Translations under genes and position numbers: made by a program
In this document: positions 59,980 to 64,000 of the stretch, in pieces
How positions within the stretch are numbered: position 1 is the first letter of the stretch
How the letters are laid out: each line of letters opens with the position of its first letter
Notes under the pieces: generated by a model
Told to the model about the DNA's origin: nothing
What the model saw: the letters and a program-made list of their open reading frames with translations, nothing else
The model's database searches: none
Assembly (NCBI RefSeq): GCF_000725805.1
Contig: NZ_KL647137.1
Span: 1 to 64,000, forward strand
DNA: 64,000 nt
Direction of reading: 5' to 3'
Source: Streptomyces xanthophaeus
Lineage (GTDB): Bacteria > Actinomycetota > Actinomycetes > Streptomycetales > Streptomycetaceae

Positions 59980-62066
59980 TCCAGGGCCGGTACCGTTCCC
60001 TCGACCTCATCGGGCGCGGCGGCATGGGCGAGGTGTGGCGGGCCAGGGACGAATCGCTGGGCCGGCAGGTCGCCGTGAAGTGCCTCAAGCCGATAGGGGT
60101 GGAGCAGGACGCCCACTTCACCCAGGTGCTGCGCGAGCGGTTCCGCCGCGAGGCACGCGTCGCGGCGTCCCTCCAGCACCGCGGAGTCACCGTCGTCCAC
60201 GACTTCGGCGACGACAGCGCCGCGGGCGGCCCCCTCTACCTCGTCATGGAACTGCTGGAGGGACGCAACCTCAGCCAGCTCCTGGAGGACAACGAGACGC
60301 GCCCGCTCCCCGTCGACATGGTCGTCGACATCGCGGAGCAGATGGCCGCGGCCCTGGGCTACACGCACGACCAGGGCGTGGTCCACCGCGACCTGAAGCC
60401 GGCCAACATCATGCGCCTCACCGACGGCACCGTGAAGATCTGCGACTTCGGCATCGCCCGGCTCGCCCACGACATCGGCTTCACCGCCAAGCTCACCGGC
60501 GGCGGGATGGCCATGGGCACCCCGCACTACATGTCGCCCGAGCAGATCGCGGGCGGCGAGGTGGACCACCGCAGCGACCTCTACTCCCTGGGCTGCGTCC
60601 TCTACGAGATCGCCACCGGCGCCCCGCCGTTCGACCTCGGCGACTCCTGGTCGGTCCTGGTCGGCCACCGCGACAACGTGCCCGTGCCGCTGCGCGAGCA
60701 CCGCCCGGAGCTGCCCGGCTACTTCGAACGGGTGGTCCTCGACCTGCTCGGCAAGCGCCCCGAGGACCGGCCGGGCGACGCCCGCCACCTGCACCGCCGC
60801 CTCGTCGAGGAACGCCTCGGCCCGGGCGGCCCGCTCGGCGCCCGGGGCCCGCTCCCGGCCTGGGCCCGGGGGATGACCGCCGGGCGCAAGGCCGGGCTCG
60901 ACGCCCGTCCCGCGAGCGGCGAATGGGCCGTGCTCACCGGATCCTGGACGGCCGCCCGCACCACGGCCGCACAGCGCATCGTCCGCCCCGAGCCCGCGCA
61001 GGACCCCCGGCTCACCGTCGCCTACGGGGTCCCGCGCCGCCCCGCCCCGGACGCGAACGGCCCCGCAGCGGGCGGCCCCGCCGGGAACGGCCACGAGGAC
61101 ACCGGAGCCTTTGCCCTCGCGGCCGGGCACACCCGCGCCTTCGCCCTCAGCCGCGCCGGCCGGCCCGAGGCGGCCCTGGCCGTGTACGTGACCGTGGCCG
61201 AGGGACGCGCCCGGGTCCTCGGCCCGGACCACGCCGACACCCTCGCCGCGCGCCAGGAGGCGGCGTACGAACTGGGCCGGCTCGGCCGCCACCAGGAGGC
61301 GTACGAGATCTACCGCGCGGTGCTCGTCGCCCGCGAGCGCACCGCGGGCCCGCACCACCCCGACACCCTGCGCTGCCGCCACAACCTGGCCTGCGCCCTG
61401 GGCGCGCTGGGCCGGTTCGCGGACGCCCACACCGCAGCGCAGGAGGTCGCCGCCGCGCGCACCGCCGTGCTGGGCGCCGAGCACGCCGACACCCTGCTGA
61501 CCCGCTACGAGGTGGCGTACGCGCTCGGCCGGCTGGAGCGCTGGGAGGAGGCCCTGGGCGGCTTCCGCCACGTCGCCGCCGTACGGGAGCGGGTGCTGGG
61601 CCGCGACCACCCCGACACCCTGGCCGCGCGCTACGAGGTCGGCATCGCCCTCGGCCGTACCGGCCGCTCCGCTCAGGCCCTCGACCTGTTCCGGGCCCTG
61701 GTCGGCGACCGCACCCGGGCGTACGGGGCCGCCGACCCCGAGACGCTCCGCGCCCGCCACGTCCTCGGCGTGAACCTGGGCCGGCTGGAGCGCTGGGACG
61801 AGGCCGTCGCCGAGGCCCGGCAGGTCGCCGCCGTACGGGCCGAGGCCCTCGGCGCGGAGCATCCCGACACCCTGGTCAGCCGTCGGGAACTGGCCGTCGG
61901 CCTCGGCCGGCTCGGCCGCTGGGAGGAGGCCCTGCCGATCTACCGCGACCTCTCCGGCATCCGGGAGCGGAGCCTCGGCGACGAGCACCCCGACACGGCG
62001 CTGGCCCACGCCGACGAGGCCCACTGTCTGGAGCGGCTCGGCCAGGTGTGCTACCAAGAGCCATGA
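59961..62066 (+). CDS. Serine/threonine kinase with C-terminal TPR repeats
   Basis: 701 residues. Kinase at about 12-275: LIGRGGMGEVWRARDESLGR, VAVKCLKP, VVHRDLKPANIM, CDFGIARLA, GTPHYMSPEQIAGGE and LYSLGCVLYEIATG. A linker of about 110 residues follows, then six TPR-like units of about 42 residues from 390 to 695, each with LG..H(A/P)DTL..R...A..LGRL.R..EA, the kinesin-light-chain/NB-ARC-type TPR. No membrane helix. TPRs probably recruit partners. It is translationally linked to the MpaB-like gene before and the FAD enzyme after (ATGA). Confidence 0.94.
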   Translation: MAESRLIQGRYRSLDLIGRGGMGEVWRARDESLGRQVAVKCLKPIGVEQDAHFTQVLRERFRREARVAASLQHRGVTVVHDFGDDSAAGGPLYLVMELLEGRNLSQLLEDNETRPLPVDMVVDIAEQMAAALGYTHDQGVVHRDLKPANIMRLTDGTVKICDFGIARLAHDIGFTAKLTGGGMAMGTPHYMSPEQIAGGEVDHRSDLYSLGCVLYEIATGAPPFDLGDSWSVLVGHRDNVPVPLREHRPELPGYFERVVLDLLGKRPEDRPGDARHLHRRLVEERLGPGGPLGARGPLPAWARGMTAGRKAGLDARPASGEWAVLTGSWTAARTTAAQRIVRPEPAQDPRLTVAYGVPRRPAPDANGPAAGGPAGNGHEDTGAFALAAGHTRAFALSRAGRPEAALAVYVTVAEGRARVLGPDHADTLAARQEAAYELGRLGRHQEAYEIYRAVLVARERTAGPHHPDTLRCRHNLACALGALGRFADAHTAAQEVAAARTAVLGAEHADTLLTRYEVAYALGRLERWEEALGGFRHVAAVRERVLGRDHPDTLAARYEVGIALGRTGRSAQALDLFRALVGDRTRAYGAADPETLRARHVLGVNLGRLERWDEAVAEARQVAAVRAEALGAEHPDTLVSRRELAVGLGRLGRWEEALPIYRDLSGIRERSLGDEHPDTALAHADEAHCLERLGQVCYQEP

Positions 62067-63691
62067 CTGTCACGTGGGGCTCCCAGGGTGCATCCGATGA
62101 CTCCCGGCACGCCGAGGGTCCCCGGCACACCCCGTTCGGCCAGGCCGTCTACGACGCGGTGATCGTGGGCGGCGGACACAACGGCCTGGTGGCGGCCGCC
62201 TACCTGGCCCGGGCGGGACGCTCCGTGCTGGTGCTGGAGCGCCTCGGGCACACCGGGGGCGCCGCGGTCTCCACCCGCCCCTTCGCCGGGGTGGACGCCC
62301 GGCTGTCGCGCTACTCCTACCTGGTCTCCCTGCTCCCGGCGAAGATCGTGCGCGATCTCGGCCTGCGGTTCGAGGTGCGCAGGCGCACCGTCTCCTCGTA
62401 CACCCCCGTGGAACGCGGCGGCCGACCCGGCGGGCTGCTCGTCGGCGGCGGGGAGCAGCGCACCCGGGAGTCCTTCGCGCGCCTGACCGGCTCGGACCGC
62501 GAGTACGACAGCTGGCGGGCCTTCTACGCGACCACCGGGCAGCTCGCGAAGAAGGTCTTCCCGACGCTGACCGAGCCGCTGCCCACCCGGGAGGAGCTGC
62601 GGGCCCGGATCGACGACGAGGCCGCCTGGCGGATGCTCTTCGAGGAACCGCTGGGACGGGCGGTGGAACGGCACTTCGCCGACGACCTGGTCCGGGGCGT
62701 CGTCCTCACGGACGGTCTGATCGGCACCTTCGCCGACGCGCACGACCCCTCGCTCGCGCAGAACCGCTGCTTCCTCTACCACGTCATCGGCGGCGGGACG
62801 GGCGACTGGGACGTCCCGGTCGGCGGCATGGGCGCGCTGACGGACGCCCTGGCGGCCTCCGCACGGCAGGCCGGGGCGGAGATCGTCACCGGGCACGAGG
62901 TGCTGCGGATCGACACGGACGGCACCGCACCGGCCGAGGTGACCTTCCGGACGGCAACGGGGGAGGGCAGCGTCGCCGGACGCACGGTGCTGGTGAACGC
63001 CTCGCCGCGGGCCCTGGCCGAACTCCTCGGCGAGAAACCCGCCGAGCCGGCGCCCGAGGGGGCCCAGCTCAAGGTCAACATGCTGCTGCGGCGGCTGCCG
63101 CGGCTGCGGGACACCGCCGTGGACCCCCACGAGGCCTTCGGCGGCACCTTCCACATCGCCGAGGGGTACGCCGAGCTGGCCCGGGCCCACGCGGAGGCGG
63201 CCGCCGGGGAACTGCCCTCCGTACCGCCCTCGGAGATCTACTGCCACTCGCTGACCGACCCGACGATCCTCGGACCGGAGCTGGCCGGGCAGGGCTACCA
63301 GACCCTCACCCTCTTCGGCCTGCACACTCCGGCCCGGCTCTTCGGACACGACAACCGGCAGGCGCGCGAGGTACTGCTCACCGCCACCCTCGCGCAGCTC
63401 GACTCCCACCTGGCCGAGCCGCTCACCGACTGCCTGGCCTTCGACGCCGACGGCCGCCCCTGCATCGAGGCGAAGACCCCGCTGGACCTGGAACGCGAAC
63501 TGCGCCTTCCCGGCGGGCACATCTTCCACCGGGACCTGTCCTGGCCGTACGCGGAGCCGGGGGGCGCCGGACGCTGGGGCGTGGAGACCGCCCACCGCAA
63601 CGTGCTGCTGTGCGGGGCGGGAGCGGTCCGCGGCGGCGGGGTCAGCGGGGTCCCGGGCCACAACGCGGCGATGGCCGTGCTCGGGCACTGA
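62063..63691 (+). CDS. FAD-dependent oxidoreductase, phytoene-desaturase/amine-oxidase type
   Basis: 542 residues from ATG 62063, overlapping the kinase stop. After 28 polar residues, the dinucleotide motif YDAVIVGGGHNGLVAAAYLA and RSVLVLERLGHTGGAAVSTR, then GGTGDWDVPVGGMGALTDAL with ASARQAGAEIVTGHEVLRI, and C-terminal FAD-closing NVLLCGAGAVRGGGVSGVPG. This is the CrtI/PYROXD2-like family; the substrate is unknown, since no carotenoid genes are present. Co-expression with a kinase and an MpaB-type oxygenase suggests a regulated oxidation unit (inference). Confidence 0.9.
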   Translation: MTVTWGSQGASDDSRHAEGPRHTPFGQAVYDAVIVGGGHNGLVAAAYLARAGRSVLVLERLGHTGGAAVSTRPFAGVDARLSRYSYLVSLLPAKIVRDLGLRFEVRRRTVSSYTPVERGGRPGGLLVGGGEQRTRESFARLTGSDREYDSWRAFYATTGQLAKKVFPTLTEPLPTREELRARIDDEAAWRMLFEEPLGRAVERHFADDLVRGVVLTDGLIGTFADAHDPSLAQNRCFLYHVIGGGTGDWDVPVGGMGALTDALAASARQAGAEIVTGHEVLRIDTDGTAPAEVTFRTATGEGSVAGRTVLVNASPRALAELLGEKPAEPAPEGAQLKVNMLLRRLPRLRDTAVDPHEAFGGTFHIAEGYAELARAHAEAAAGELPSVPPSEIYCHSLTDPTILGPELAGQGYQTLTLFGLHTPARLFGHDNRQAREVLLTATLAQLDSHLAEPLTDCLAFDADGRPCIEAKTPLDLERELRLPGGHIFHRDLSWPYAEPGGAGRWGVETAHRNVLLCGAGAVRGGGVSGVPGHNAAMAVLGH

Positions 63692-63700
63692 ACACGGGTC

Positions 63701-64000
63701 TCAGCGGACGGGTTCGATGACCACGATCGGGATCTCGCGGTCCGTCTTGGCCTGGTACTCGTCGTACGCCGGCCAGTGCCCGACCATCACCGGCCAGTAC
63801 GCGGCGCGTTCCCCGGCCGTCGCCGTGCGGGCCGTGCCCTGCATGATCTCGGGGCCGACCTGGATGCGCACCTCGGGGTGTTCGCTCAGGTTCCGGTACC
63901 AGAGCGGGTGGGCCGCGTCGCCGCCCTTGGACGCGACGATCAGGTAGGAGCCGTCGGCCTCGCCGTAGATGAGCGGGGTGCGCACGGGCTTCCCGGACAC
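63701..64000 (-). CDS. Deazaflavin (F420)-dependent nitroreductase-family protein, 5' partial
   Basis: 99 residues are inside the window; the frame runs off its right end, so the N-terminus is missing. Visible: SGKPVRTPLIYGEADGSYLI, VASKGGDAAHPLWYRNLSEH, PEVRIQVGPEIMQGTARTAT, WPVMVGHWPAYDEYQAKTDR and EIPIVVIEPVR, the complete C-terminal part of the Ddn/DUF385 split-barrel family that reduces quinones or nitro compounds with F420H2. It is convergent with the FAD enzyme, 9 bp apart. Confidence 0.87.
   Translation of the reverse strand: MSGKPVRTPLIYGEADGSYLIVASKGGDAAHPLWYRNLSEHPEVRIQVGPEIMQGTARTATAGERAAYWPVMVGHWPAYDEYQAKTDREIPIVVIEPVR

Overview
The window is extremely G+C-rich, its codons end almost always in G or C, genes sit close together on both strands, and several families are typical of streptomycetes: a streptophobe membrane protein, a DUF6777-like protein, RRHVDL-type leader peptides, and SpoIIE phosphatases with GAF and PAS sensors. 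It reads as chromosomal DNA of a Streptomyces or close relative. I see no rRNA, CRISPR array, insertion sequence or phage gene.

Layout. 1-3839: an operon of an FHA/ABC exporter (5' end missing), an SH3-like protein and a Ser/Thr kinase. 4155-9663: envelope and secreted proteins, including two tandem four-cysteine secreted paralogues (a third is at 53179). 9790-11642: a NarL-type two-component system. 12117-14249: a PAS/GAF/SpoIIE/HATPase regulator. 14362-15721: a 22-codon leaderless ORF, a hairpin and an alanyl-tRNA synthetase-like gene that stops after the aminoacylation domain. 16830-20297: molybdate uptake (modA, fused modB-modC, HTH-TOBE regulator). 20432-28245: S4 protein, GNAT, ArsR with a His-tailed MFS exporter, ATP-grasp, secreted serine hydrolase, AlkB-like protein, internally deleted VOC gene, MarR/DoxX pair. 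28353-30152: GH15 glucanohydrolase. 30231-35363: sulfonate uptake and desulfonation genes plus a rhodanese, each unit preceded by a Cys-containing leader ORF. 36142-36262: tRNA-like element. 36300-42218: APC permease, VOC protein, dihydroxyacetone kinase (dhaK, fused dhaL-dhaM) and divergent glycerol dehydrogenase. 42191-49572: second SpoIIE-type phosphatase, feoB relic, HEAT-like protein, truncated adenylate-forming enzyme, methyltransferase, hydrolase. 49781-52146: threonine catabolism (tdh, kbl), then a LysR gene. 53871-56576: DeoR regulator and aminosugar/tagatose-type operon. 56698-64000: acyl-CoA dehydrogenase, zinc-ribbon protein of unknown role, MpaB-like oxygenase, TPR Ser/Thr kinase, FAD amine-oxidase/phytoene-desaturase-like enzyme, and a partial deazaflavin-dependent oxidoreductase.

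The most interesting signals are regulatory. Three tiny ORFs look like leader peptides: an Ala-rich one before the AlaRS-like gene, whose 3' end can pair with the upstream arm of the following hairpin (an attenuator layout), and two Cys-containing ones before the rhodanese and sulfonate genes. About ten genes have a -10-like hexamer 6-7 nt before the start codon, so leaderless mRNAs are probably common here. All functional statements rest on reading motifs by eye. No database search was run.
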